A DNA stretch of 64,000 bases from Tenacibaculum sp. Bg11-29 (GCF_002836595.1 NZ_PJBB01000003.1:930001-994000); one strand, 5' to 3'; counted from the first letter of the stretch, positions 1 through 9,136 are shown. The notes: generated by a model not told the origin, from the sequence alone. A program made the numbers and translations.

Positions 1-952
1 AATTCTTAACATCTTTAAATACATCTTTATATGTTTCAGATGGTACGTTGTATTCCATTTCACGAAATTTTACAATGCGAGGTGTCGCAAATATTTTATG
101 ACTATAGTATACTTTTTTAATTGTACTAATGTTTGCAGCTGTTATTTTAGCAACGGTTTCATTTTGTGAAGGAAAATATCGGGCAAATTCACAGGCGAGT
201 TTAAATATGTGGTTTTCTAAGAAGAATTCAGTCCAATAATTAAAAAAATTATCTTTATCTGGTGCTGTATTCTCTATAATATTTGTTGTTTTTGTCCAGG
301 CTGTGTCTGTATAAGGTATCCAAAAAAATTCAAAATTTCTGTTTTCTTTATTACGTTGATCTAAAGTAGCTAATACATCATGTATGTTTTCTCTGCCATT
401 TTGTAAAGTTAACTTATATGAAGGCACACATTGTATGGTTATTTCAGTAATAATACCTAAACATCCTAAAGAAAGGCTAGCAGCTTTAAATAGTTGTTCA
501 TTTTTAGTAGTTGAACATTTTACAATTTCACCTTTACCATTAATAAATTTTAATTCAATAACTTGTGTACTTATCGAACCAAAGCTAGTACCTGTACCAT
601 GTGTACCTGTACTAATGGCTCCAGCGATAGATTGAGAATCAATATCTCCTAAATTCTCCATAGCTAAGCCTTCAATGAATAGCAATTCTCCCAATAATTT
701 TAATTTTGTACCTCCTTTAACTGTTGCTTGACATTTCTCTTTATTTGTTGATAATAGTCCTTGATACTTATCTAAACTAACTAAAATATGACTTGTTTGG
801 CTTAATGGAGTAAAAGAATGACCAGTACCGATTGTTCGTATTTTCTTATTAGAATTCACAGCTTTTAAAATCAGTTGTTGAATTTCTATTTCTGTAGATG
901 GATACGCAATTTCTGAAGGATTCCATTGTACATTTTCTGCCCAGTTTTTCAT
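1..952 (-). CDS. FAD-binding aldonolactone oxidase-like protein (partial, C-terminus cut by window edge)
   Basis: The start is the ATG at 952 (MKNWAENVQWNPSEIAYP), and the frame stays open to base 1, so about 317 N-terminal residues are visible. The N-terminus has the VAO/PCMH FAD-binding pattern: residues near 40 read IRTIGTGHSFTPLSQT, followed by GDIDSQSIAGAISTGTHGTG, the covalent/ADP-binding loop region. This matches the family of L-gulono-1,4-lactone, D-arabinono-1,4-lactone and alditol oxidases, which oxidise sugar lactones or alditols with FAD and oxygen. The C-terminal HWxK motif that would confirm the family lies outside the window. The gene starts 2 bp after the tetR-type gene stops, so the two are probably co-transcribed and the regulator may control it. 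The substrate is unknown. Confidence 0.85.
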   Translation of the reverse strand, partial: MKNWAENVQWNPSEIAYPSTEIEIQQLILKAVNSNKKIRTIGTGHSFTPLSQTSHILVSLDKYQGLLSTNKEKCQATVKGGTKLKLLGELLFIEGLAMENLGDIDSQSIAGAISTGTHGTGTSFGSISTQVIELKFINGKGEIVKCSTTKNEQLFKAASLSLGCLGIITEITIQCVPSYKLTLQNGRENIHDVLATLDQRNKENRNFEFFWIPYTDTAWTKTTNIIENTAPDKDNFFNYWTEFFLENHIFKLACEFARYFPSQNETVAKITAANISTIKKVYYSHKIFATPRIVKFREMEYNVPSETYKDVFKDVKN

Positions 953-953
953 A

Positions 954-1577
954 TTATAAATTCGTATGATTTTGGTTTGTTAATAAGCTTATATACGGGA
1001 GAATAATTTCATCGTATTTTTGAAGTAAAAAAAGTTTACTATTTTTTTCTAAAGTAGAGTGATGAATAGCAATACCCTCAATCATACTAATTAATTGTTG
1101 TGCAATTACAGATGCAGAAAGCGATATTTTAATTTCTTTGCTTTTTATAGAAGTATGAATAATATTTTCTATTTCTATATGGTATTCATGTAGCGTTTCA
1201 AGAATCTTTGTTCTAATAATATCATCACTTTCACTTTCTAATTGAAATAAAAAATAACGTCGAATAGGGAATAAAAGATCTCCTCCAGATTTTTCAACAA
1301 AATCAATTAAATCAACAAAAAATGTATACCTATTTTTTATTCTTTTTTGCAATGATAATGTTGAATCATCAATAAGAATATTGTCGTAAAGTTTAAAAAA
1401 GTACTCATCTAAAGCAGCTAAATAAATAGCATGTTTATTTTTAAAATGGTGGTAAATAGCACCTTTTGATGAGTTGGTAGCTAAGATAATATCATTTAAA
1501 CTGGTTTTTTGATACCCTTTATTTAAAAATAAAGTAAAAGCAGTTGTAATAATTTTTTCTTTACCCTGTTTAGCCAT
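954..1577 (-). CDS. TetR/AcrR family transcriptional regulator
   Basis: This 207-residue protein has a typical TetR N-terminus. A helix-turn-helix lies at about residues 26-45 (TSLNDIILATNSSKGAIYHHF), where the YHHFKNK end of the recognition helix is diagnostic. The remaining helical C-terminal part would bind ligand. The gene lies between a LuxE-like gene upstream (stop at 1639) and the FAD oxidase downstream (2 bp gap). An imperfect dyad, AAACAG-A-CTGTTT, at 1616-1628 sits just upstream of its start and fits an autoregulatory operator. The ligand cannot be read from sequence. Confidence 0.92.
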   Translation of the reverse strand: MAKQGKEKIITTAFTLFLNKGYQKTSLNDIILATNSSKGAIYHHFKNKHAIYLAALDEYFFKLYDNILIDDSTLSLQKRIKNRYTFFVDLIDFVEKSGGDLLFPIRRYFLFQLESESDDIIRTKILETLHEYHIEIENIIHTSIKSKEIKISLSASVIAQQLISMIEGIAIHHSTLEKNSKLFLLQKYDEIILPYISLLTNQNHTNL

Positions 1578-1615
1578 TTCGTTTTGTAATTTCTTTAAAG
1601 ATAAGAAAAAAAATA

Positions 1616-1628
1616 AAACAGACTGTTT
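1616..1628. promoter_or_regulatory. Candidate TetR operator (dyad AAACAG-A-CTGTTT)
   Basis: A 13-bp inverted repeat, with 6-bp arms around one central base, lies 39 bp upstream of the TetR start and 11 bp before the end of the LuxE-like gene. TetR proteins usually bind such dyads at their own promoters. Assignment rests on position and symmetry only. Confidence 0.4.
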
Positions 1629-1638
1629 GGTTTGTTTT

Positions 1639-2613
1639 TTATAAAACCATTAAATTACATCCACGAATATCAGAATTATCAAAGCGACCAATAACTTCAA
1701 AGCTATTATTTGTGTATACTTTTCCTAAATCTTGGGTTGCAATAAAACTACAAGAATTATAATTAGCTAAGTCGATAACATTAATTCCACCTGATTTTTC
1801 TTTTGGTAAAATTGTTAGTGCATCTTCAGTATCTCGGGTTAAAATTTTCATCCAAGGCGGACAATTAAAAACGCCGTTTCCTTTAGAATAACCTTGACTT
1901 AGCAATTCGGTCATTCCATATTCTGAGTGAATTTTTTGAACACCAAATCCTTCTCCTAAAATTTGATGTAATTCGTTTCTTATAAGCTCTTTTCTTCTCC
2001 CTTTCATTCCACCTGTTTCCATAATAATGGTGTTTTTAAGGTTAAATTTTTGCTGTTCAATTAAATCTAATAAAGCAAAAGAAACGCCAATAAGTAATAT
2101 TTTTTGACCTTTTTTATCTAATTCGATGAGTTTTTTGGCTAATTCATCTAAATTATTGAGGTAAAAACCACTTTCAGATTGTTTAGATTTTTTAATTAAA
2201 TCATCAACCATATATACCAATGAAGATCCTTTACGGTCTAAATAATTTGGTAACAAAGCTAAAACTACATATTCTTGTATGTTTCCGTAGAAATAATCAA
2301 AACCTTTTAAATAACTAGTCTCATACCACGATAAATCGGTAACATGATGTTTACTGGTTGTACTTCCGGTAGTCCCAGAACTAGAAAACGTTTCTTTAAT
2401 TTTATCAGTAGATGAAAGTATCTCTTTTGTTTTAAAAAACTGAATTGGTAAAAAAGGAATTTGCTCAATTGTTTTTACATCTGATGGATGAATATATAAC
2501 AAATCACAAAAAGAACGGTACACTTTATTGTTTGTAAACTGATGTTTAAAAACATGTAAAGCTGCTTGGGTAAATTCTTCTGTATTTTGAATATTAAAAA
2601 TAGTGTCTTCCAT
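1639..2613 (-). CDS. LuxE-like acyl-protein synthetase / acyl-activating enzyme
   Basis: This 324-residue protein belongs to the LuxE acyl-protein synthetase group of the ANL adenylating superfamily. The phosphate-binding loop SSSGTTGST is at about residues 77-86, and later blocks (METGGMKGRRKE, HSEYGMTELLSQ) match the acyl-activating core. In luminous bacteria LuxE activates a fatty acid as acyl-AMP and passes it to the reductase LuxC. No luxC, luxA or luxB homologue is present here. In Bacteroidota such stand-alone LuxE proteins often sit near lipid or surface-polymer genes, and their role is unknown. The next minus-strand genes are the TetR regulator and the flavoprotein, 61 bp downstream. 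Confidence 0.85.
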   Translation of the reverse strand: MEDTIFNIQNTEEFTQAALHVFKHQFTNNKVYRSFCDLLYIHPSDVKTIEQIPFLPIQFFKTKEILSSTDKIKETFSSSGTTGSTTSKHHVTDLSWYETSYLKGFDYFYGNIQEYVVLALLPNYLDRKGSSLVYMVDDLIKKSKQSESGFYLNNLDELAKKLIELDKKGQKILLIGVSFALLDLIEQQKFNLKNTIIMETGGMKGRRKELIRNELHQILGEGFGVQKIHSEYGMTELLSQGYSKGNGVFNCPPWMKILTRDTEDALTILPKEKSGGINVIDLANYNSCSFIATQDLGKVYTNNSFEVIGRFDNSDIRGCNLMVL

Positions 2614-2742
2614 ATATTTTACAAAAATAAGATTAATAGACGCAACCTTTTATATCTTTTTACATCTTGTAATAAAAGAACTCAAATTTTTGAGTTTGAT
2701 TTAAAGTTAAATTATTGAAAACCTAAAATAAATAACTGAACT

Positions 2743-3426
2743 ATGAGAAAAATAATCATTTTAATTTTTATAATAGCATTAGTTTCTTGCGAAAAAAACA
2801 ATGAAATCATTGAAAATCCAGATAACTTATTAATTGGTAGCTGGACTGATGTAAGTTATAAAGATGGTAAAACATCATTTTCTAGAAGCAGCTCTTTACC
2901 TGAGAACGATTACGGGGTTTCATTTAAAACAAATGGAGATTATAAAGAAAAAACTTCTGGTTGGTGTGGCACACCTCCATTATCATATTTTAATATAGAA
3001 GGGAGTTATCAATTAGAAAATAACTTTATTACTATTACTAAAGGGAATAATAGTTATAAATGGAGGGTTATTTCTATAACAGAAACAACTTTAGTTATTA
3101 AGAGAGAATTAACAACGCAAGAAATTGCACATAAAAAACTAATGAATCTTTTTAATGAAATTGAAGAGATGTCTAATAAAGAAACTTGTTCGAATTCACT
3201 TGATTGGAGTTTTGCTGGATATGGCGCAAAAGCATGTGGTGGTTTTAAAGGTTACATAACTTATTCAAAAAACATAGATACTGTATTATTTTTAAAAAAA
3301 ATAACAGCTTATACAAAAGCAGAAAATGAGTTTAACAAAGAATTTGGTATTGTTTCAGATTGTAGCATTATTAAAAAACCAATTTCAGTAGTATGTGAAA
3401 ATAATTATCCAACTCTTAAATATTAA
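2743..3426 (+). CDS. Hypothetical lipoprotein (lipocalin-like)
   Basis: This 227-residue protein has a short SPII signal (MRKIIILIFIIALVSC, with C16 as the predicted lipidated cysteine), so it is likely anchored in a membrane. The region of residues 30-105 (GSWTDVSYKDG ... YQLENNFITITKG) resembles the small lipocalin-like domains common in Flavobacteriaceae lipoproteins. The C-terminal half is cysteine-bearing and unrecognised. It is followed closely by a second lipoprotein gene and an ECF sigma gene. No function can be assigned. Confidence 0.8.
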   Translation: MRKIIILIFIIALVSCEKNNEIIENPDNLLIGSWTDVSYKDGKTSFSRSSSLPENDYGVSFKTNGDYKEKTSGWCGTPPLSYFNIEGSYQLENNFITITKGNNSYKWRVISITETTLVIKRELTTQEIAHKKLMNLFNEIEEMSNKETCSNSLDWSFAGYGAKACGGFKGYITYSKNIDTVLFLKKITAYTKAENEFNKEFGIVSDCSIIKKPISVVCENNYPTLKY

Positions 3427-3430
3427 AATT

Positions 3431-3835
3431 ATGAAAAAAATAACAGTATTATTAATTAGTATAATTTTATTATCATCATGTTTAAATAATGATGATTTAC
3501 CAAATTACAAGTATGAATTTATTAAAATAGATGAAGTATCAGCGCCTAATAATTTTACATACGGTGTAAAAGACACTATTTTTATAAAATATACATTACC
3601 TAATAGTTGTTATCGTTTTAATGACGTTTTATACGATTATAAAGACACAACAAGAACTGTTGCGGTTAGAGCAATTGTAAATTTAGATAATGCTTGTTCA
3701 GAAGTTATAACCCAAAAAGAATACAAATTAATTGTTAATGCATTACAGAAAGAAGATTATCTTTTTAAATTTTATAAAGGAAAAGATACTGATGGGAAAA
3801 ATATTTTTGAAGAAATTGTAATTCCAGTAAATTAA
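3431..3835 (+). CDS. Hypothetical lipoprotein
   Basis: This is a 134-residue lipoprotein. I place the start at the ATG at 3431, not at the upstream in-frame ATG at 3395, because the protein then begins with a clean SPII signal (MKKITVLLISIILLSSC, lipid cysteine at 17) and no longer overlaps the preceding gene. The mature part is not recognised. It has two cysteines that could pair. Its gene lies 4 bp after the previous lipoprotein and just before the sigma factor, suggesting one transcript. The function is unknown. Confidence 0.8.
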   Translation: MKKITVLLISIILLSSCLNNDDLPNYKYEFIKIDEVSAPNNFTYGVKDTIFIKYTLPNSCYRFNDVLYDYKDTTRTVAVRAIVNLDNACSEVITQKEYKLIVNALQKEDYLFKFYKGKDTDGKNIFEEIVIPVN

Positions 3836-3881
3836 TACTATCAAATTAGAAAAACTCATAAAAGGATGCTGCCAGCAAAAG

Positions 3882-4382
3882 TTGGCAGCACAATCTGAAG
3901 TTTATCAGCTATTTGCTGATAAACTTTTTCCGCTTTGTCTTAAGTATTCTAGAAATTATCAAGACGCGGAAGATACTTTACAAGATAGTTTTTTAACGAT
4001 TTTTAGTAAAATAAAACAATATAAAAATAAAGGCTCTTTTGAAGGTTGGTTAAAACGTATTGCTATTAATACAGCACTTCAAAAATATAGAGAAAAAGCA
4101 CCTTTAGAAATTGTAAAAGAAGTACCTGAAAACGACGAAATTGAAGAAGTTTATTTAGAAAATGAAATATTTAGTATTGATGTTCTATTATCTTTTATTC
4201 AACAATTACCAGACAGGTATCGTTTAATTTTTAATCTATATGTATTAGATAATTATTCTCATAAAGAAATTTCAAATCTTTTAAAAATTTCAGAGAACAC
4301 ATCTAAATCTAATTTATCTAGAGGTAGAAAAATTTTAAAAAACAAATTAGAAATTCATCAACAAAAAGAACAAAAAGCATAA
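3882..4382 (+). CDS. ECF-type RNA polymerase sigma factor (sigma-70 family)
   Basis: This ECF sigma factor has region 2 (RNYQDAEDTLQDSFL ... FEGWLKRIAINTAL) and region 4 (LPDRYRLIFNLYVLD ... HKEISNLLKISENTSKS). The listed start is TTG at 3882, giving 166 residues. That start is probably too short: the same frame is open back to 3831 and reads KLEKLIKGCCQQKLAAQ before it, which looks like the conserved ECF N-terminus. The natural start would then be the ATC at 3840 or ATT at 3831, since no ATG, GTG or earlier TTG exists. The next gene begins 3 bp after the stop and encodes a membrane-anchored partner, so this is likely a sigma/anti-sigma-type unit. Confidence 0.92.
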   Translation: MAAQSEVYQLFADKLFPLCLKYSRNYQDAEDTLQDSFLTIFSKIKQYKNKGSFEGWLKRIAINTALQKYREKAPLEIVKEVPENDEIEEVYLENEIFSIDVLLSFIQQLPDRYRLIFNLYVLDNYSHKEISNLLKISENTSKSNLSRGRKILKNKLEIHQQKEQKA

Positions 4383-4385
4383 CTG

Positions 4386-5744
4386 ATGGAAAATAGAGAT
4401 ATAGATAGATTATTTACTGAAAAATTAAAAAATTTAGAGGTAATTCCACCAAAAAGAGTTTGGAATAATATTGAGTCTGACTTAAAAAAAAGAAAACGAA
4501 GAGTATTACCAATGTGGTGGTTTTCTGGAGGAATATCTGCTGTTTTAGTTTTAGGAATTTTATTATTTTCTTTTCCTAATAACTCTGTAAATAAGAATAA
4601 TAATACACCAATTATTATTGCAAACCCAGAAATAAATATTCCAGATTTAAGCCCCACAAAAACTAAAGATCCTTTTAATAAAAAGCAACCAGAAATAATA
4701 GTAACAAAAGCAACAAAGGTTTCTAAAGAAAAGAAAAACGTACGAAAAGAAAAGACAAAAGAAACCTTATTTTTAATAGCAGATAAACCCCAACAGAATG
4801 GATCAAATAAAACTAAAAATAAAATAGTAAAAGGTATCCGAGAAAAAAAATATGTAACAAATAATAATACAAAAGAGAATATAGAAATTATTAATTCTAA
4901 AATTGAAATTGCTCAAAAGGATGTTTTAATAAAAACAAAAAAGCCTTCTGATTTAGCTGAAAATCCAGTTTTAATTGATAAGAATAAAGCTAAAAAGAAA
5001 TATCTTAAGAAAGATATTTTAGTTGTTATGAATAATAGTAAGAAAGAAGAAAAAAAGAGCAATAAAAAACTATGGAAAATTTCACCAGTTGTAGCTGTTT
5101 TAAATTCTAATTCTTTTTCTAATGCTTCTCCAATTAATAAAAATTTAGGAAACTCTACAAGAGGAAATAATTCTTATTCTTATGGTATACAAGTTGGTTA
5201 TCAGTTAGATAATAAATGGACAATTCAATCTGGTATTCATTTACAAGAAATGCAGTTTTCTAATAGTCAAATTACTATAAATACAACAAGTTCTAGTAGT
5301 TCTACTATTGCACTTAATTCAGGAGACACTTACTCTCTAGAAGATTCTTCTTTAGAGAATTTGTCATTAAATACAGTAAGACAAAATGCCAATTTATCTC
5401 AAGTATATGGCTACATAGAAATTCCGGTAGAAATAAAATATAATGTATTAGAAAACAGAAACTTTAAAACAGAATTAGTTGCAGGTTTTAGTTCACTTTT
5501 TTTAAATAAAAACTCAATAAATTTAAAAGCGAATAACTTTACTAAAATTGGAAAAGCAAATAATTTAAATAATATTAATTTTAGTGGAAATGTAGGGGTT
5601 AATTTTAATTATCAATTTGATAAGAAGTGGTCTTTAAATTTAAACCCAATGTTTAAAAGTCAATTAAATACATTTAATAAAAACCAAAATGGATTTAAAC
5701 CATATTTTGTAGGTATTTATACAGGTATTAACTATAAGTTTTAA
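4386..5744 (+). CDS. Membrane-spanning protein with C-terminal outer-membrane beta-barrel-like domain (sigma partner)
   Basis: This 452-residue protein has an N-terminal cytoplasmic segment (MENRDIDRLFTEKLKNLEVIPPKRVWNNI), one transmembrane helix at about 52-64, a long lysine-rich linker (about 75-220), and a C-terminal stretch (about 225-452) rich in alternating beta strands and ending in GIYTGINYKF. That ending is typical of PorT/OMP_b-brl-type barrels. In Bacteroidota, proteins of this architecture directly follow ECF sigma genes and are thought to act as the sigma's membrane partner. Here the gap is 3 bp. Whether the N-terminus binds the sigma factor is inference. Confidence 0.75.
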   Translation: MENRDIDRLFTEKLKNLEVIPPKRVWNNIESDLKKRKRRVLPMWWFSGGISAVLVLGILLFSFPNNSVNKNNNTPIIIANPEINIPDLSPTKTKDPFNKKQPEIIVTKATKVSKEKKNVRKEKTKETLFLIADKPQQNGSNKTKNKIVKGIREKKYVTNNNTKENIEIINSKIEIAQKDVLIKTKKPSDLAENPVLIDKNKAKKKYLKKDILVVMNNSKKEEKKSNKKLWKISPVVAVLNSNSFSNASPINKNLGNSTRGNNSYSYGIQVGYQLDNKWTIQSGIHLQEMQFSNSQITINTTSSSSSTIALNSGDTYSLEDSSLENLSLNTVRQNANLSQVYGYIEIPVEIKYNVLENRNFKTELVAGFSSLFLNKNSINLKANNFTKIGKANNLNNINFSGNVGVNFNYQFDKKWSLNLNPMFKSQLNTFNKNQNGFKPYFVGIYTGINYKF

Positions 5745-5781
5745 ATGAGTAATGAATCTTTTTAATAGGTTTGTAAAAAAC

Positions 5782-6834
5782 TTACTCTTTATAAATCTTT
5801 ACAACCAAGTCTCCTTTGTCATTCATTGATGCTCTGTACATTCCTGCGGTATTAAACTCAAAAGACATGTTTCCGTTTTTATCTAAAGCCACAACACCAC
5901 CAGTACCACCAAGCGCAGTAAGTTTGTTTTGAATAACATCTTTTGTTGCGTTTTTTAATGTTTTTTGTTGATATTCCATTTGTGCAGAAATATCATAAGC
6001 TACTTGTCCCCTAATAAAATACTCACCCCAACCAGTAGAAGAAACACCACAAGTTTTATTGTTTGCATAAGTACCAGAACCAATAACAGGTGAATCACCA
6101 ATTCTGCCCCAACGTTTATTTGTCATTCCACCAGTAGAAGTTCCAGCAGAAATGTTTCCGTTTTTATCTAAAGCTACACAACCCACTGTTCCGAATTTTG
6201 CATTTTTAATATCAGTATCATAAAAAGCTGCCTTTTTATCGTCGTGATCTAATGCTGTTTTATTTTTATCTTTTATTCTCTGAAGAGATTTAAAACGTTT
6301 TTCTGTATAAAAGTAACTGGGATCAACAATTTCTAACCCTTTTTCTTCTGCAAAACTTGCAGCACCTTTTCCAGAAAGCATAACATGATCTGAATCGGTC
6401 ATAATTTTTATTGCTAATTCTATTGGGCTTTTTACGCTCTTCACTCCTGCAACAGCACCAGCATTTAAAGTTTTTCCATCCATAAAAGAAGCATCTAATT
6501 CGTTCGTTTCTTCATGTGTAAAAACAGCTCCTTTACCAGCGTTAAATAGTGGAGACTCTTCCATAATTTGAATAGTTCTCATTACTGCTTCCTGACTTGT
6601 TCCTCCATCTTTAAGAATAACATAACCTGTTTTTATAGCCTCTTTTAGTTTGGTCTTGTATGCAGTTTCTTTTTCATCAGACATGTTTTTCTTTAAAATA
6701 GTTCCCGCACCACCATGAATTATAATAGCAAAATCGTTTACCTTCTTAGTACCTTCTTTTTTTATTGATATCTCTTCTGTTTTGCATCCTAAAGAAATTA
6801 ATAAAATAGAAGTAATAAATAGTATTCCCCTCAT
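5782..6834 (-). CDS. Isoaspartyl peptidase/L-asparaginase (Ntn hydrolase, EcAIII/IaaA type)
   Basis: This 350-residue proenzyme has a lipoprotein-type signal (LLISLGC, C17). The mature fold starts with IIIHGGAGT (about residues 38-45). Self-cleavage should occur before Thr216 in NAKFGTVGCVALD, exposing the N-terminal nucleophile, followed by the substrate-binding blocks STGGMTNKRWGR and GSGTYANN. Family enzymes hydrolyse isoaspartyl dipeptides and L-asparagine. The gene is convergent with the barrel protein and divergent from the aldehyde dehydrogenase. All key residues are present. Confidence 0.94.
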   Translation of the reverse strand: MRGILFITSILLISLGCKTEEISIKKEGTKKVNDFAIIIHGGAGTILKKNMSDEKETAYKTKLKEAIKTGYVILKDGGTSQEAVMRTIQIMEESPLFNAGKGAVFTHEETNELDASFMDGKTLNAGAVAGVKSVKSPIELAIKIMTDSDHVMLSGKGAASFAEEKGLEIVDPSYFYTEKRFKSLQRIKDKNKTALDHDDKKAAFYDTDIKNAKFGTVGCVALDKNGNISAGTSTGGMTNKRWGRIGDSPVIGSGTYANNKTCGVSSTGWGEYFIRGQVAYDISAQMEYQQKTLKNATKDVIQNKLTALGGTGGVVALDKNGNMSFEFNTAGMYRASMNDKGDLVVKIYKE

Positions 6835-6945
6835 AACAAGTGTTTGAAATTAAACAATAAGTATTGTTTTTGTTAAATTTAAATATATGTAAATTTATTT
6901 GTAAATTCGTTCCTCGAATTTAAACAACTTAAACGGAACAACAAA

Positions 6946-8487
6946 ATGGCAGATTTTGGAATTAAAGAAGCTTTAGCTCAATTAGGAGTAAAAGATATAA
7001 ATGATGGAACTTCTACAGGTTCTAACAATTTTTCTAATGGAGAACTTATCGAAAGTTACTCTCCTGTTGATGGAAAGTTAATAGGAAAAGTAAAAGCAAC
7101 TACAAGAGAAGATTATGATAAGGTAATGGATACGGCAACTAAAGCTTTTTTAAGTTTTAGAGATATGCCAGCTCCACAAAGAGGAGAAATTGTTCGTCAG
7201 TTTGGTAATAAGTTAAGAGATTTAAAAGAGCCATTAGGAAAGTTAGTTTCTTATGAAATGGGTAAATCTTTACAAGAAGGTTACGGAGAAGTTCAAGAAA
7301 TGATTGATATCTGTGATTTTGCTGTTGGATTATCAAGACAATTAAATGGTCAAACAATTCCATCTGAGCGTCCAGGACACGTAATGAGAGAGCAATGGCA
7401 CCCAATTGGTGTTGTTGGTATTATATCTGCATTTAACTTTCCTGTTGCTGTTTGGGCTTGGAATACAGCTCTAGCTTGGATTTGTGGTGATGTATGTGTT
7501 TGGAAAGGTTCTGAAAAAGCACCTTTATGTTCTATTGCTTGTCAGAATATCATAGCAGATGTTTTAAAACAAAATAATTTACCAGAAGGAATTTCTAGTA
7601 TTATTAATGGAGATTACAAAGTAGGAGAAATGATGACGACTGATACTCGTGTCCCTTTAGTATCTGCTACAGGTTCTACAAGAATGGGAAGAATTGTTGG
7701 TGCAACTGTTGCAGGACGTTTCGGAAAATCTTTATTAGAATTAGGAGGAAATAATGCAATTATTATTACACCAACTGCTGATTTAAAAGTGGTTGTTCCT
7801 GGAGCTGTATTTGGAGCTGTAGGAACTTGTGGACAACGTTGTACCTCTACAAGAAGATTAATTATTCACGAATCTGTTTATGATAAAGTAAGAGATGCAA
7901 TTGTTGGTGCTTATGGGCAATTAACAATAGGTAATCCTTTAGATGAAACAAATCATATTGGGCCGTTAATTGATCACGATTCTGTAAACACGTATTTAGC
8001 TGCTATTGAAAAAGCAAAAGCTGAAGGAGGAAACGTATTAGTTGAAGGTGGTGTTTTAACAGGTAAAGGATACGAAAGTGGATGTTACGTTAAACCAGCT
8101 ATTATTGAAGCTGAAAATCATTTTGAAATTGTTCAACATGAAACTTTTGCTCCGATTTTATATTTAATGAAATATTCAGGAGAAGTAGAAAATGCTATTG
8201 AGAAACAAAATGGTGTTGCTCAAGGTTTATCTTCTGCAATTATGACCAATGAACTGAAAGAAGCTGAAAAGTTCTTATCATACGCTGGTTCTGATTGTGG
8301 TATTGCAAATGTAAACATCGGAACTTCTGGTGCTGAAATTGGTGGTGCTTTTGGAGGTGAAAAAGAAACAGGTGGTGGACGTGAGTCTGGGTCTGATGCT
8401 TGGAAAGTTTACATGAGAAGACAAACAAATACGGTAAATTATTCTGATGAATTGCCTTTAGCACAAGGAATAAAATTCGATTTATAA
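6946..8487 (+). CDS. Aldehyde dehydrogenase, ALDH7 type (probable L-piperidine-6-carboxylate / alpha-aminoadipate semialdehyde dehydrogenase)
   Basis: This 513-residue NAD(P)-dependent aldehyde dehydrogenase shows the ALDH7/antiquitin signatures. The nucleophile Cys299 is in GTCGQRCTSTRR, the general base Glu265 in LELGGNN, and the cofactor site is in SAFNFPVAVW and VSATGSTRMG. ALDH7 enzymes oxidise alpha-aminoadipate semialdehyde (from lysine breakdown) to alpha-aminoadipate. No other lysine catabolism gene is in the window. It is monocistronic: the next feature is a strong terminator at 8515-8543. Confidence 0.93.
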   Translation: MADFGIKEALAQLGVKDINDGTSTGSNNFSNGELIESYSPVDGKLIGKVKATTREDYDKVMDTATKAFLSFRDMPAPQRGEIVRQFGNKLRDLKEPLGKLVSYEMGKSLQEGYGEVQEMIDICDFAVGLSRQLNGQTIPSERPGHVMREQWHPIGVVGIISAFNFPVAVWAWNTALAWICGDVCVWKGSEKAPLCSIACQNIIADVLKQNNLPEGISSIINGDYKVGEMMTTDTRVPLVSATGSTRMGRIVGATVAGRFGKSLLELGGNNAIIITPTADLKVVVPGAVFGAVGTCGQRCTSTRRLIIHESVYDKVRDAIVGAYGQLTIGNPLDETNHIGPLIDHDSVNTYLAAIEKAKAEGGNVLVEGGVLTGKGYESGCYVKPAIIEAENHFEIVQHETFAPILYLMKYSGEVENAIEKQNGVAQGLSSAIMTNELKEAEKFLSYAGSDCGIANVNIGTSGAEIGGAFGGEKETGGGRESGSDAWKVYMRRQTNTVNYSDELPLAQGIKFDL

Positions 8488-8514
8488 GTTGATAATTAAC
8501 ATTTAATTATATTG

Positions 8515-8543
8515 AAAAGGCTTCACAATTTGTGAAGCCTTTT
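8515..8543. terminator. Rho-independent terminator, bidirectional
   Basis: A 13-bp stem (AAAAGGCTTCACA with TGTGAAGCCTTTT) and short loop, followed by T-rich sequence on either strand. It lies between the convergent aldehyde dehydrogenase and ankyrin genes and probably serves both. Confidence 0.9.
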
Positions 8544-8571
8544 TTAATTCAAATAACTATATTTTCTGAAA

Positions 8572-8952
8572 TTATTTATCTAGAGCATTTAATAAAAGCT
8601 TATAAGCTTCATTTGCTTTAGACATTTTTGCATAATTAAGAGCAGTATAACCTCTTGTAGATTTTACTTTTAATTTAGCACCTTTTTTAATTAATAATTT
8701 AACAATTTCTACTTTATTATACCTTGCAGCAAACATTAAGGGAGTTAAGCCTGTAGATTTTTTATTAATATTTGTCCCGTTTTCAATCAACATTTTTACA
8801 GCGTCATAATTACCTGCAACAATTAACTTACAAAAGGTATTAATATTTGGGTATTCAATAGAAGTTTTAATATTTGATTTGTTCAATTCTGAAGCAGTAA
8901 TCGTTCCGAAAGATAATGTGATCGCTAATATGGTAAATACAATTGTTTTCAT
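8572..8952 (-). CDS. Secreted ankyrin-repeat protein
   Basis: This 126-residue protein has a signal peptide (MKTIVFTILAITLSFGTITAS) and about two to three ankyrin repeats. The diagnostic blocks are TGLTPLMFAARYNKVEIVKLLIKKGA (about residues 67-92) and TRGYTALNYAKMSKANEAYKLLL. It is probably periplasmic and probably mediates protein contacts. No partner is evident from the neighbours. The gene shares the terminator at 8515-8543 with the convergent dehydrogenase. Confidence 0.88.
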   Translation of the reverse strand: MKTIVFTILAITLSFGTITASELNKSNIKTSIEYPNINTFCKLIVAGNYDAVKMLIENGTNINKKSTGLTPLMFAARYNKVEIVKLLIKKGAKLKVKSTRGYTALNYAKMSKANEAYKLLLNALDK

Positions 8953-9136
8953 GGTATATGTTTTTTAAAAGATTAGGTTTATACTTAAGAGACGCTTATA
9001 AAAAAAAAATGTTTCAATAAAATTAAAGAGTTAACATATATTTAAGAATTTTTCTTAAAATGTTCTTAACGTATTAAATTATAATATTTAATAAATTTTT
9101 AATAAATTCACAATCAGTAACTTAAATAACTATAAA

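Noticed and set aside
384..635. Open frame on the plus strand
   Set aside because: It lies entirely opposite the FAD oxidase coding sequence, which has clear family motifs. It is a shadow frame.
1639..2613. LuxE-like gene considered as part of a luminescence operon
   Set aside because: No luxC, luxD, luxA or luxB homologue is present. Stand-alone LuxE-like proteins are common in Bacteroidota.
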